A DNA stretch of 64,000 nucleotides from Pseudonocardia ammonioxydans (lineage in GTDB: Bacteria; Actinomycetota; Actinomycetes; Mycobacteriales; Pseudonocardiaceae), in contig NZ_FOUY01000021.1 of the NCBI RefSeq assembly GCF_900115005.1, forward strand, positions 62,001 through 126,000, read 5' to 3'. The notes beneath the pieces were generated by a model. That model saw only the letters and a list, made by a program, of their open reading frames with translations. It was not told where the DNA came from and searched no databases. This document shows, piece after piece, positions 8,794 to 17,673 of the stretch (its first letter is position 1; every line of letters begins with the position of its first letter). The position numbers were made by a program, and so were the translations under genes.

Positions 8794-10244
8794 GCCGGTA
8801 CCCCCTGGATCATCTTGGTCTCGAGGTAGGGCGCGATCCCCTCCACGCCGCCCTCCCTGCCCAGCCCGGACTGCTTGAACCCGCCGAAGGGCTGGGTGAC
8901 GCACATCGACGCGTCGTTGACGAACATCTGCCCGGTGCGGACCCGGCGGGCCACGTACTCGCCCAGCGCGGGGTCGTCGGTGTAGACCGCGCCGGAGAGC
9001 CCGTAGTCGGAGTCGTTGGCGATCGCGATGGCGTGCTCGACGTCGTCGTAGGGGATCACCGTCAGGACCGGGCCGAAGATCTCCTCGCGGGCGATCCGCA
9101 TCGTGTTGTCCGCGTGGGCGAACAGCGTCGGTTCGACGTACCAGCCCGTCCCGATCCCGTCCGGGCGGCCGCCGCCGGTGACCAGCGTGGCGCCCTCGGC
9201 GAGACCGGCCGCGATGTAGCCCTCGACCCGGTCCCGTTGCCGCTCGGCCGCCAGCGGACCGATCACCGTGTCCGGCTCGGCCGGGTCGCCGACCTTCAGC
9301 GAGGCGAGGATCCCGGCCGCGGCCTCGACCAGCTCGTCGTGCCGCGCACGGGAGACCAGGATCCGGGTGATCGCGGCGCAGACCTGACCGGAGTGACCGA
9401 AGCCCGCGGGCAGCAGCGACCCGAGCACGCGGTCGAGCGGGATGTCGTCGCAGACGATCCCGGCGCTCTTCCCGCCGAGCTCGAGGGTCACCCGGGCGAT
9501 CCGCTCGCCGCACAGACTCATCACCCGTCGTCCCGCCGCGGTGGACCCGGTGAAGGAGACCTTGTCGACCCCGGGGTGGCGGACGAGGTGCTCGCCGGTC
9601 TCCCGCCCGCCGGGCAGCACCGAGACCACCCCCTCGGGCAGCCCGGCCGCCTCGATCGCCTCGGCCAGCAGCAGGGTGCTGACCGGCCCCTCCGGCGCGG
9701 GTTTGAGGACCACCGGGCACCCCGCGGCGAGCGCAGGGGCTATCTTGAGCGACGCGGTCGCGACCGGCCCGTTCCACGGGATGACGGTCCCGACGACGCC
9801 GACCGGTTCCCGCACGATCAAGGCCTCACCGGCACTGCCGTCCGGGTTCGCCCAGGTGCGCCGCTCCTCGAAGGCGACCCGTTCGTGCAGGGTCGCCGCG
9901 TCGTCCCACATGGCGGTCGCGTTGGCGTGGAAGGCCTCAGACACCGCCCGCGGTGCACCGATCTCGGCGGTGAAGGACTCGACCATCTCCGGGACCCGCT
10001 TCGTCACCTCCTGCCCGATCCGGCGCAGGTACCCGGCCCGCTCGGCGGGGCTCATCCGCGGCCACGGACCGTCGTCGAACGCCGCGCGGGCCGCCGCGAC
10101 CGCGGCGTCGACATCCGCCGGTGCGGCCTCCGGCACGGTCGCGAGCAGGTCCTCGGTCACCGGGGAGACGACCTCGATCAGGCCGTCGCCGGCGGGCGGG
10201 ACCCAGCGTCCACCGACGAAGACGGTGTCGAACGAGCGGACCAT
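8790..10244 (-). CDS. Aldehyde dehydrogenase
   Basis: This 484-residue NAD(P)-dependent aldehyde dehydrogenase has the catalytic Cys289 in GQVCAA, the general-base region LELGGKSA near residue 255, the oxyanion Asn in IPWNGPV near 155 and a full C-terminal oligomerisation tail. The ATG at 10244 is chosen over upstream starts because AAGGAGG lies eight bases before it. It is first in an operon with two mycofactocin-type SDRs and follows palindrome C. It probably oxidises an aldehyde intermediate to a carboxylate that the nearby acyl-CoA ligases can activate. Confidence 0.95.
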   Translation of the reverse strand: MVRSFDTVFVGGRWVPPAGDGLIEVVSPVTEDLLATVPEAAPADVDAAVAAARAAFDDGPWPRMSPAERAGYLRRIGQEVTKRVPEMVESFTAEIGAPRAVSEAFHANATAMWDDAATLHERVAFEERRTWANPDGSAGEALIVREPVGVVGTVIPWNGPVATASLKIAPALAAGCPVVLKPAPEGPVSTLLLAEAIEAAGLPEGVVSVLPGGRETGEHLVRHPGVDKVSFTGSTAAGRRVMSLCGERIARVTLELGGKSAGIVCDDIPLDRVLGSLLPAGFGHSGQVCAAITRILVSRARHDELVEAAAGILASLKVGDPAEPDTVIGPLAAERQRDRVEGYIAAGLAEGATLVTGGGRPDGIGTGWYVEPTLFAHADNTMRIAREEIFGPVLTVIPYDDVEHAIAIANDSDYGLSGAVYTDDPALGEYVARRVRTGQMFVNDASMCVTQPFGGFKQSGLGREGGVEGIAPYLETKMIQGVPA

Positions 10245-10260
10245 CGCCGAGCCTCCTTGC

Positions 10261-10280
10261 TCTACCGTTCGTTTGGTAGA
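10261..10280. promoter_or_regulatory. Operator-like palindrome C, aldehyde dehydrogenase / VOC promoter
   Basis: TCTACC and GGTAGA flank GTTCGTTT (TACC-N8-GGTA spacing), between divergent genes. It is 16 bp upstream of the dehydrogenase start codon. Confidence 0.7.
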
Positions 10281-10326
10281 AAATACGCACGCCATCGCGC
10301 CGCCGACAAGACCCTGTGGAGCACCG

Positions 10327-11151
10327 ATGCCCGGCTACGACCACAGCTCGATCACCGTGCGGGACCTGGACTCCTCGCTCGCCTACTACCGCGACGGGCT
10401 CGGCCTGGGCGTCACGCGGATCCGGGACGTCGCCGGCCGGACCGTCGCCGACCTGGCGCTGCCCGGCGGGCGGACCTGGCGGCTCGAGGAGCACCGGGAC
10501 GTGCCGCGGTACCCGGCGTCCGCGCGGCCGTGCGACCCCGGCTTCGCGCACGTGTGCCTGTACGTCGACGACGCCGCCGCCGTCACCGCGCGGCTGCGGG
10601 CCGCCGGGTTCGGCACCCGCGGTGAGGTCGTCGGCATCACCAGCGGCCCGCACACCGGCGCCGAGGCGGCCTACACCGTCGACCCGGACGGGTTCGTCGT
10701 CGAGCTCTACCGGCCGGCCGGCGGCACCGGCGGCGGGCCGGGGACGGTGACCGGGTTCTTCCACCACGGGATCACGGTGACCGACCTCGACGCCGCGCTG
10801 GAGTTCTGGACGGCGCTCGGTGCCCGGCTGCGCGAGCGCGGTACCCGGTCCGGACGGTCGGTGGCCGCACTGGTCGGGCTGCTGCCGGAGTCCCTGGACA
10901 CGGCGTTCCTGGACCTGCCGGGCGCGCCGTCGTCGATCGAGGTGTTCGCCTACCAGGGCATCGAGCGGCACCCGGCGATCGCGCGGGACGCGGACCCGGC
11001 GTCGTCGCGCCTGGTCCTGCGGACCACCGACCCGGCCGCGGTCGCCGCGGCGGTCCCGGGCGGGGGTCGTCCCGACCCCGGGCACGGCCCGGGCGCGCTG
11101 CGCGTGCACGACCCGGACGGCTACCCGGTCGTCCTGCGCCCGGACCGGTAG
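10327..11151 (+). CDS. Tandem VOC-fold (glyoxalase/extradiol dioxygenase) protein
   Basis: The 274-residue product contains two VOC-fold modules, about residues 1-130 (HSSITVRDLDSSLAYY) and 140-270 (HHGITVTDLDAALEFW). Each module starts with a metal-ligand-like His in the HxSI or HxGI segment, and the DPDG turn near the end of each module is conserved. Extradiol dioxygenases and isomerase or epimerase relatives share this layout. A GGAG six bases before the ATG supports the start. It diverges from the aldehyde dehydrogenase operon across palindrome C, so it is likely in the same regulon. Reaction unknown. Confidence 0.8.
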   Translation: MPGYDHSSITVRDLDSSLAYYRDGLGLGVTRIRDVAGRTVADLALPGGRTWRLEEHRDVPRYPASARPCDPGFAHVCLYVDDAAAVTARLRAAGFGTRGEVVGITSGPHTGAEAAYTVDPDGFVVELYRPAGGTGGGPGTVTGFFHHGITVTDLDAALEFWTALGARLRERGTRSGRSVAALVGLLPESLDTAFLDLPGAPSSIEVFAYQGIERHPAIARDADPASSRLVLRTTDPAAVAAAVPGGGRPDPGHGPGALRVHDPDGYPVVLRPDR

Positions 11152-11163
11152 CGGCACTCGCGT

Positions 11164-12516
11164 TCAGTACCGCATCGTTCCCGCGAACGCGGGCAGCCGG
11201 TCCCCCAGCACCGCCTCGGCGGTGGTGATCCCGGCGCGGGCGGCCTTGTCGATGCCGATCCCGCGGGCCCGCACGGTGTCCCCGGTCAGCCACAGCCCCT
11301 CGACGCCGCGCACCCGGGTGTCCGGGCGGACCGGCCCGACCAGGCCCGGTTTGGTGATCACGCCGTAGTTGTTGACGACGTGCGGTTTCCACCAGAGCGC
11401 CCGGCGCGAGGCGGGCATCATCTCCTCGATGTCGGCGCGCAGCTCGGCGAACTTGCGGTCCAGCCAGGCCCGGTCGCCGTAGTGCTCGGTCGCGTCGAAC
11501 GAGGCCCCCACGCAGGTCAGGTACTCACCCGGCGGTGAGACGTCCGCGTCGTAGCCGGTGAAGTTGAGAGTGAACCCGGGAAGCCCGCAGCGCGGGGTGG
11601 ACAGGAACGAGGCCATCTCCCGCTCGCTCGCGGCGACCACCGGCTCCGGCGCCGCGATCCAGTAGCCGATCCAGCAGGCCCGGTTGCGGTTGCGGGCCAG
11701 CATCCGGACCCGCTCGGCGAACTCCCACGGCAGCGCGCCGTCGTCGAACAGCCGCAGCAGGTCCCACACCGGCGCCGACACCACGACCTGCGGCGCGTCG
11801 GCCTCCTCGCCGTCGCGCAGGCGCACCCCGCGGACCGCGCCGGCCTCCACCCGCACCCGGGAGACCGCGGCCGAGGTGCGCAGCTCGCCCCCCAGCGCGC
11901 GGAACCGGCCGGCCATCGCGTGCCAGAGCGCGTCCCAGCCGCCCATCGGCCAGAACGAGTACCCGGCGGTGCGCCGGCTCCCGTAGTGCAGCTTGCGGGT
12001 GTAGAGGTTCTCCGAGGCCGAGTGCTCGTGCGGCCGCAGGGTGATCTGCTCCAGGACCGAGATCGCCTCCCACACCGTGTAGACGCCCTCGTCGGAGGTG
12101 TGCTGCGCCATCCACTCGCGCAGCGAGGCGTGGTTCCAGTTCTCCAGCTCCTCGTAGGACGTCTCGGCCAGCGCGGTGATGCAGCGCTTGAGCGCCGCCT
12201 TCGACGTCCCGGCGTACTGCTCCTGGATCGGTGCCCAGCCCGAGCCGTTGGTCCAGAACGGCATCGAGTCGCTCTGCGGGGAGTGCACCAGCTCGTGCCC
12301 GATCTGCTCGCACACCCGGGTCAGCGAGTCCCCCGGGTCCTCGACCAGGTGACTGCCCAGGCCGATCCGATGTCCACGGTGGACGAACTCGCGGGCCCGC
12401 CCGCCCAGGTCCGCCCGGCGCTCCAGCAGCAGCACCCGCTTGCCCCGCTCGGCCAGCAGGCAGGCGGTCACCAGCCCGGAGACCCCCGCCCCGATCACGA
12501 TCACGTCGTGCGTCAC
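11164..12516 (-). CDS. Phytoene-desaturase-like FAD oxidoreductase
   Basis: This 450-residue amine-oxidase/CrtI-type flavoprotein has the dinucleotide-binding motif IGAGVSGL at residues 8-15, an LGGRAREF segment near 38 and the C-terminal FAD-contact region LWLTGDTV near 415. It has a paralogue at 34990-36375 with the same layout, including HSAS(E/D)NLY near the middle and a conserved RxRGIGxDxAARA tail. The GTG start overlaps the transporter stop by 4 bp and is preceded by GGGGAG. It ends the ten-gene operon. It probably desaturates or isomerises a hydrophobic ring or chain; no carotenoid genes are nearby. Confidence 0.85.
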   Translation of the reverse strand: MTHDVIVIGAGVSGLVTACLLAERGKRVLLLERRADLGGRAREFVHRGHRIGLGSHLVEDPGDSLTRVCEQIGHELVHSPQSDSMPFWTNGSGWAPIQEQYAGTSKAALKRCITALAETSYEELENWNHASLREWMAQHTSDEGVYTVWEAISVLEQITLRPHEHSASENLYTRKLHYGSRRTAGYSFWPMGGWDALWHAMAGRFRALGGELRTSAAVSRVRVEAGAVRGVRLRDGEEADAPQVVVSAPVWDLLRLFDDGALPWEFAERVRMLARNRNRACWIGYWIAAPEPVVAASEREMASFLSTPRCGLPGFTLNFTGYDADVSPPGEYLTCVGASFDATEHYGDRAWLDRKFAELRADIEEMMPASRRALWWKPHVVNNYGVITKPGLVGPVRPDTRVRGVEGLWLTGDTVRARGIGIDKAARAGITTAEAVLGDRLPAFAGTMRY

Positions 12517-13952
12517 CGTCGCACTCCCCCGTCCCTGTCCCCGGTACTGTCACCGGACCGGTCCTCCGACTCCCCGGCCGCCGGCACGCCGGCCGGGCCG
12601 AGGGCGAGCAGGAGCAGCACCGCGGCCGTGGCGAAGGCGGCGAAGAACGCGAAGTTCCAGCCCACCCCCACGCCCGAGGCCAGCACCAGCCCGGCCACCA
12701 CCGGCCCGGCGATCCCGCCGAGCCGGCTGAACCCGACCACCCAGCCGAGCCCGGTGGCGCGGATCCGGGCCGGGTAGGACGCCGCGACGAACCCGTTCAC
12801 CAGGATCTGCGCGCCCATCGCGCCGAACCCGACGAGCGCCACCAGCAGGTAGAGCACGACGGCGGGCGGGGACAGCGCCATCAGCACCAGGCACACCGCA
12901 CCGGTCGCGAACGCCGCGGGCACCACCCGCCGCGACCCCACCCGGTCGGCGAGCCGGGCGACCAGCAGGCTCCCGACGATGTTGCCGAGGTTGAGCACCA
13001 GCAGGAACGACAGCGCAGACCCGAGCGCGAACCCGGACGAGCGCATGATCTCCGGCAGCCAGGTGCCGACGCCGTAGGTCAGCAGCAGGCCGCAGAACCC
13101 GACCAGCGCGAACACGACCGACCGGCGCCGGTAGACGGGCCCGAACAGCTCGCGCACGGTCGACCGCAGCGACGGAGGCGCCGCGGGCCCGGCCGCCTCG
13201 GACCCTGCCGCACCCGACCCGGCCGCACTCGACCCGGCCGTCGGGGAGCCGGCCGTCGCGGAGCCTGCCGTCGCCGACTCCCGGCCGAGGACGTCGTCGG
13301 GGTCCAGCCCGTGCCGCAGCGCCAGCGCGCGGGCCTCGTCCCGGCGGCCGTGCGCGACCAGGAACGCCGGCGACTCCGGCAGGTAGGCCCAGGCCAGCGG
13401 GAGCAGCACGACCGCGGGCAGCGCCCCGATCAGGTACATGACCTCCCAGCCCAGCACCGGCAGCACCGGGATGGCGATCAGGGTCGCCACCACCCCGCCG
13501 GTGGAGTAACCGACGTGCACCACCGAGTTGTAGAGCTGGCGCCGCGCGGCCGGGGCGTACTCCGAGGTCAGCGCGATCGCGGTGGGCAGCATCCCGCCCA
13601 GCCCGATGCCGCAGAGCAGGCGCAGCAGCCCGAACACCTCCGGGTTCGGCGCCACCGCGCACAGCCCGGCCGAGACGCTGAACCACGCGGTCGTGGCCAA
13701 CACGACCTTGCGGCGCCCGAACCGGTCGGTCAGCGCCCCCACCGCGAGCGCCCCGACCAGCATCCCGACCAGGGCGTAGCTGCCGATCGCCCCGGCCTGG
13801 GCGGTCGTCATCCCCCAGGACGGGTCGCGCAGCATGACCGGCAGCGTCGCGCCGAACACGACCAGGTCGTAGCCGTCGAGCACGATCGTCGCGAAGCACA
13901 GCGCGACGACGATCAGCCCTCCGGTGCCCCCGCGCGTCCCCGCGCCGCTCAC
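12513..13952 (-). CDS. MFS transporter, aromatic acid:H+ symporter-like
   Basis: This 479-residue major-facilitator protein has about twelve membrane segments. The first carries the DGYDLVVFG motif typical of the aromatic acid/H+ symporter family, and the loop after segment 2 has the DRFGRRK signature. It probably imports the organic acid or ring compound used by the operon. The central cytoplasmic loop (about residues 225-254) is enlarged by six in-frame 15-bp repeats. Start and stop overlap neighbours by 4 bp. The predicted start is a GTG. Confidence 0.9.
   Translation of the reverse strand: MSGAGTRGGTGGLIVVALCFATIVLDGYDLVVFGATLPVMLRDPSWGMTTAQAGAIGSYALVGMLVGALAVGALTDRFGRRKVVLATTAWFSVSAGLCAVAPNPEVFGLLRLLCGIGLGGMLPTAIALTSEYAPAARRQLYNSVVHVGYSTGGVVATLIAIPVLPVLGWEVMYLIGALPAVVLLPLAWAYLPESPAFLVAHGRRDEARALALRHGLDPDDVLGRESATAGSATAGSPTAGSSAAGSGAAGSEAAGPAAPPSLRSTVRELFGPVYRRRSVVFALVGFCGLLLTYGVGTWLPEIMRSSGFALGSALSFLLVLNLGNIVGSLLVARLADRVGSRRVVPAAFATGAVCLVLMALSPPAVVLYLLVALVGFGAMGAQILVNGFVAASYPARIRATGLGWVVGFSRLGGIAGPVVAGLVLASGVGVGWNFAFFAAFATAAVLLLLALGPAGVPAAGESEDRSGDSTGDRDGGVRR
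13191..13280. repeat. Six 15-bp repeats inside the MFS gene
   Basis: Six successive 15-bp units with the pattern GGCCG-N5-GACCC or GGAGCC keep frame and encode AGSxA/T pentapeptides in the central loop of the transporter. Confidence 0.75.
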
Positions 13953-14359
13953 GGCCCGGTCACCGTCGCCCCCTGGGCCTGCCGGAACACCAGCGGGTCG
14001 AAGTACTCGGTGAACGCCGCCAGCGCACCGCCCCGCACCGTGAACAGGCTGATGTAGTCGTTGCGGTAGGGCAGGCCCGTCGCGAGCATGGTCGAGTCGC
14101 TGCGGTAGGTCGCCAGGAACTCGCCGTCACCGGGCAGCGGCGTGATCTCGAGGTCGTGGAAGCCGAGCGGGGCGACCAGCGACGGGAACCCGCCGTAGAG
14201 CGCGACCACGGCCTCCTTGCCCGCGGTGTGCCGGGGCACCGGCTCCGGTGCGTACGGCAGCGCGACCTCGACGTCGTCGGTCACCAGTTCGGCGAAGGCG
14301 TCGAGATCGAGGCGGTTCATGATGTCGATGTAGGTCCGGACGACCTGCTCCCCGCTCAC
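13949..14359 (-). CDS. NTF2-like (SnoaL-type) protein
   Basis: This 136-residue single-domain cone-fold protein has an N-terminal helix (VVRTYIDIMNRLDLDAF), a VTDDVEVALP strand and a YISLFTVRGG region typical of the family. It overlaps the preceding NTF2-like gene and the transporter gene by 4 bp each. Its position in a P450/ligase/dehydrogenase operon suggests an isomerase, dehydratase or epoxide-hydrolase-like step, or substrate binding. No catalytic dyad can be assigned with confidence. Confidence 0.75.
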   Translation of the reverse strand: MSGEQVVRTYIDIMNRLDLDAFAELVTDDVEVALPYAPEPVPRHTAGKEAVVALYGGFPSLVAPLGFHDLEITPLPGDGEFLATYRSDSTMLATGLPYRNDYISLFTVRGGALAAFTEYFDPLVFRQAQGATVTGP

Positions 14360-14784
14360 GCGTCGAACCCCTCCATCTGCGGTGTGGTCAGCGGCGAGAT
14401 GGCCCGTCCGGAGATCTTCCAGTCGTCGCCGACCCGGCGGTAGGTGTCCCGGTTCAGCGCGATCGCCTTGATCGATGCGCCGGCCTTGGTGGTGCCCTCG
14501 GAGAACACGTAGTTCGTGCCGTGCGCGGTGTCCGGACCGTCGAACTCGACGATGTGGTTGGTCATGATGTGGAACTGCTCGGCCATCGCACCGGCGTCGG
14601 CGGTGAAGAATCCGAGGATCTCCTCGTGTCCCTCGAACCGCTTCAGCCCGACCGCGGTGGCGTCCCAGTAGGCGTCCTCGGTGTAGGCCGAGAGCGCCTC
14701 CTGCGGATCGGCCAGATCCAGGCCGCGGGCGTACAGCAGCGTGGCGTTGATGATCTTCTGGATGTCGGTGGCCCGGTCGGTCAT
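14356..14784 (-). CDS. NTF2-like (SnoaL-type) protein
   Basis: This 142-residue cone-fold protein contains YTEDAYWDATAVG near residue 33 and the HIMTNHIVEFDG strand. GGGAGC precedes the ATG at 14784, and the gene starts 25 bp after the alcohol dehydrogenase. It belongs to a group of five single-domain or tandem NTF2-like genes in the catabolic region. The conserved acidic residues in the first strand fit enzymatic members of the superfamily, but the reaction is unknown. Confidence 0.75.
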   Translation of the reverse strand: MTDRATDIQKIINATLLYARGLDLADPQEALSAYTEDAYWDATAVGLKRFEGHEEILGFFTADAGAMAEQFHIMTNHIVEFDGPDTAHGTNYVFSEGTTKAGASIKAIALNRDTYRRVGDDWKISGRAISPLTTPQMEGFDA

Positions 14785-14809
14785 GAATCGCTCCCGGTCT
14801 CCGGTCGGT

Positions 14810-15925
14810 TCAGTAGACGATCAGGCCGCGCAGGTTCGCGCCGGCCTGCATGTCGGCGAACGCCTGGTTGATGTCGTCGAGCGAGTACCGGCGGGTGATC
14901 AGCTCGTCGAGCTTGAGGTCACCGTTGCGGTACAGCTCGGCCATCAGCGGGATGTCGTTGCGCGAGTTGGTGGTCCCGTACAACGAGCCCTGCAGCCGCT
15001 TGCCGGACATGGCGAAGGTGAACAGGTCGAACTCCATGTCCCGCTGCATGACCGGGGCGGCCGAGGTGAGCACCATGACCCCGCCGCGCCGGGTCATCTC
15101 CTGGGCGGGCTGGAGCACGTCCCCGGTCGCGACACCCACGGTGATGATCACGCGGTCGGCGCCCTGGCCGTTCGTGAGCTGCTCGACGATCGGCGCGGCG
15201 TCCTCGTAGGACCCGACCGCGTGCGTGGCGCCGAACTCCTGGGCCTGCTCCTGCTTGAACCCGACCGGGTCGATCGCGATGATGTTGCGCGCACCCTTGT
15301 GGACCGCGCCCTGCACCGCGTTGATCCCCACGCCCCCGATGCCGACGACCACGACGGTGTCCCCGAGCTGCATGTCGGCCGCGTAGACCGAGGAGCCCCA
15401 CCCGGTGGGCACGCCGCAGCCGATCAGCGCCGCCTTGTCCAGCGGGATGTCCTGGGGGATCTTCACCGCGGCGTCCACCGGCACCGTCGCGTACGGCGCG
15501 AAGGTACCCAGGTAGGACATACAGCCCACGCCCTTGCCGCGGGCGTGCACCCGGTGCGTCCCGTCCGGTGCGGTGCCGCCCAGCACCCCGTTGCCGAGGT
15601 CGCACATGTTGGAGCGGCCGGAGACGCACATCCGGCAGCGCCCGCAGGACGGCAGGAACGACAGCACGACGTGGTCGCCGACCTCGAGGTCGTGGATCTC
15701 GTCGCCGACCTCGGTCACCACCCCGGCGCCCTCGTGGCCGCCGAGCACCGGCGACCACGGCAGCGGGATCACCCCGTCGTCGAGGTGCTGGTCGGAGTGG
15801 CACACCCCGGACGCCGCCAGCTCGACGGTGATCTCCCGTCGTTTCGGCGGGTCGACCTCGATCTCCTCCACGGTCCAGCCGGAATTCGTGCCGGGCTCCC
15901 ACAGCAGTGCGCCCCTGGTCTTCAT
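14810..15925 (-). CDS. NDMA-dependent-type (mycofactocin) alcohol dehydrogenase
   Basis: This 371-residue zinc alcohol dehydrogenase starts with MKTRGALLWEPG, the hallmark of the NDMA-dependent subfamily whose NAD is not exchangeable and which is coupled to mycofactocin. Catalytic zinc ligands include C42 and H64/E65; structural zinc cysteines are C94, C97, C100 and C108. The nucleotide-binding loop is GIGGVGINA near residue 195. It overlaps the acyl-CoA ligase stop by 4 bp. With the two mycofactocin-type SDRs it gives three mycofactocin-linked alcohol oxidations in one region. Confidence 0.95.
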   Translation of the reverse strand: MKTRGALLWEPGTNSGWTVEEIEVDPPKRREITVELAASGVCHSDQHLDDGVIPLPWSPVLGGHEGAGVVTEVGDEIHDLEVGDHVVLSFLPSCGRCRMCVSGRSNMCDLGNGVLGGTAPDGTHRVHARGKGVGCMSYLGTFAPYATVPVDAAVKIPQDIPLDKAALIGCGVPTGWGSSVYAADMQLGDTVVVVGIGGVGINAVQGAVHKGARNIIAIDPVGFKQEQAQEFGATHAVGSYEDAAPIVEQLTNGQGADRVIITVGVATGDVLQPAQEMTRRGGVMVLTSAAPVMQRDMEFDLFTFAMSGKRLQGSLYGTTNSRNDIPLMAELYRNGDLKLDELITRRYSLDDINQAFADMQAGANLRGLIVY

Positions 15926-17673
15926 GCGAGCTCCTCGAGTTCGGCGGTGATCCGCTCCCGTAGCGGACCTTTCTGGATCTTGGTGGCCGACATCGGCCAG
16001 TCGGTGACGAAGCGGACGTGGCGGGGGACCTTGAACCCGGCCAGCGCGGCCGCACAGTGTTCCCGCAGCTCGTCGGCGGTGGCACCGGCGCCGTCGCGCA
16101 GCTCGACGAACGCGGCGGGGACCTCGGTGTAGCGCGGGTCGGGTGCCGCGACGACCGCGGCCGTGTGCACCGCGGGATGCGTGGCGAGCACCGCCTCGAC
16201 CTCGAGCGCGGCCACGTTCTCCCCGCCGACCTTGACCATGTCCTTGAGCCGGCCGCGGTAGTGCACCCGCCCGTCGGGCCCGACCAGGCCGAGGTCGCCG
16301 CTGTGGAACCAGTCGTGCGGCCCGTGCCGGGCACCGCCGTGGTACCCGGTGAACGTGCCGGTGCCGCGGACCAGCAGCTCACCGGTCGTCCCCGCGGGCA
16401 ACGGGGTGCCGGTGTCCGGGTCGGCGGCGACCACCTCGATGCCGGGCAACGGCAGCCCGTTCGTGCCGAGCCGGAGGTCCTCGGGGTCGTCGGGCAGCGT
16501 GGTCACCGCGATCCCGGCCATCTCGGTGCTGCCGTAGGAGGTGAGCTGCACCGTGCCGGGCAGCCGGGCCTGCACCGCGCGCAGCGTCTCGGGCGGGCCG
16601 ACGTTGAGCATCAGCCGTACCCCGGCGAAGTCCCGGTCGACGTCGGGGTGCGCGAGCAGCGCGTCCATCACCGTCGGGAAACAGGTGAACGCGACGGTGA
16701 CGCCCTCGTCGCGGATCCGGGCCAGTGCCCGCCCGGCGTCGAACCGGCGCTCGGTGACGAACGTGCCACCGGCGTCCAGGATCGCCAGCAGCGGGTTGAC
16801 GAAGCTGAGGTGGAACAGCGGGAGCACGTCCCACAGCACGTCCGCGGCCGTGCACCGGAACCGCTCGCGGCCGACCGCCTGCGCGGCGCGGACCAGTGTC
16901 CGGTGGGTCAGCCCGCAGCCGCGCGGGTGCGCGGTCGTGCCCGAGGTGTAGACGAGCAGCGCGAGGTCGTCGGGCCCGGCGGCGCGCTCCGGTGCACGCG
17001 GGCCGGGCTCGTCGCCGATCCGGTGCTCGGTCGCATGATCAGCGCCTCGGTGCGGATCGGTGCCGGATACGGCATCGATCCGCACCGAGTCCGCGATCAC
17101 CGAGTCACCGATCGCCGAGTCACCGATCGCCGGCTGCTCGACCGGTTCCGGGCCGACCCGGACGATCCGGCGCAGCCCCGGCGGCGCACCGGTTCCACCC
17201 GAGTCCAGCGCCGCCCGCAGCAGCGTGGCGTGCTCCGGCTCCTCGGTGGTCACCACGACGGTGTCGGCACCGGAGTCGGCGAGCAGGTGGCGGACCTCGG
17301 GCGCACCGAACCGGGTGTTCACCGGCACGGCGACGGCGCCGAGCAGCCCGCACGCGAACAGCAGCTCGATCCCGGTCAGCGTGTTGCCCGCCAGCAGCGC
17401 GACCCGCCCGCCGGGCGGCACGCCGAGGTCGGCGAGCCGGGCCGCCAGTGCCTCGGCGCCGGCGAGCACGCCCACCCACGAGGACCGCTGCTCCCCCGCG
17501 ACGACACCGGCGCCCGGGTGCGCGGCGGCCGTGGTCCGCAGCATCCCGGGCAGGGTCGCGGTCGCGTCCCGGTCCCCGGCCGTGGACGACCGGCCCGGGG
17601 CCGCGGGACCGGCCGACGGCTCGGGCCCCAGGTCCAGCGGTGTCGGGTCCAGCGGCGTCGGGTCCGGGGTCAT
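15922..17673 (-). CDS. AMP-forming acyl-CoA ligase with repeat insertion
   Basis: This 583-residue ANL-superfamily ligase has the P-loop-like YTSGTTAHPRG near residue 235, SYGSTEM near 375, the SGDLG hinge aspartate near 460 and KVGGENVA near 485, with a terminal catalytic Lys in KIQKG. It forms an acyl-AMP and then the CoA thioester. Residues about 180-222 are a poorly conserved insert (IGDSAIGDSV and following) encoded by a 44-bp palindrome plus three 15-bp repeats. The first 40 residues are also low complexity. The ATG at 17673 overlaps the KstD-like stop. Confidence 0.9.
   Translation of the reverse strand: MTPDPTPLDPTPLDLGPEPSAGPAAPGRSSTAGDRDATATLPGMLRTTAAAHPGAGVVAGEQRSSWVGVLAGAEALAARLADLGVPPGGRVALLAGNTLTGIELLFACGLLGAVAVPVNTRFGAPEVRHLLADSGADTVVVTTEEPEHATLLRAALDSGGTGAPPGLRRIVRVGPEPVEQPAIGDSAIGDSVIADSVRIDAVSGTDPHRGADHATEHRIGDEPGPRAPERAAGPDDLALLVYTSGTTAHPRGCGLTHRTLVRAAQAVGRERFRCTAADVLWDVLPLFHLSFVNPLLAILDAGGTFVTERRFDAGRALARIRDEGVTVAFTCFPTVMDALLAHPDVDRDFAGVRLMLNVGPPETLRAVQARLPGTVQLTSYGSTEMAGIAVTTLPDDPEDLRLGTNGLPLPGIEVVAADPDTGTPLPAGTTGELLVRGTGTFTGYHGGARHGPHDWFHSGDLGLVGPDGRVHYRGRLKDMVKVGGENVAALEVEAVLATHPAVHTAAVVAAPDPRYTEVPAAFVELRDGAGATADELREHCAAALAGFKVPRHVRFVTDWPMSATKIQKGPLRERITAELEELA
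17046..17089. repeat. 44-bp near-perfect palindrome inside a ligase gene
   Basis: Outer 14-bp arms CTCGGTGCGGATCG and CGATCCGCACCGAG match perfectly. An inner 5-bp stem TGCCG/CGGCA surrounds a GATA loop, with one mismatch between the stems. It is in frame inside the acyl-CoA ligase gene. Confidence 0.85.
17087..17131. repeat. Three 15-bp repeats next to the palindrome
   Basis: Units at 17087-17101, 17102-17116 and 17117-17131 follow the pattern GAGTCACCGATCGCC (the first with three changes). They encode IGDSA-type pentapeptides on the minus strand. Confidence 0.8.
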
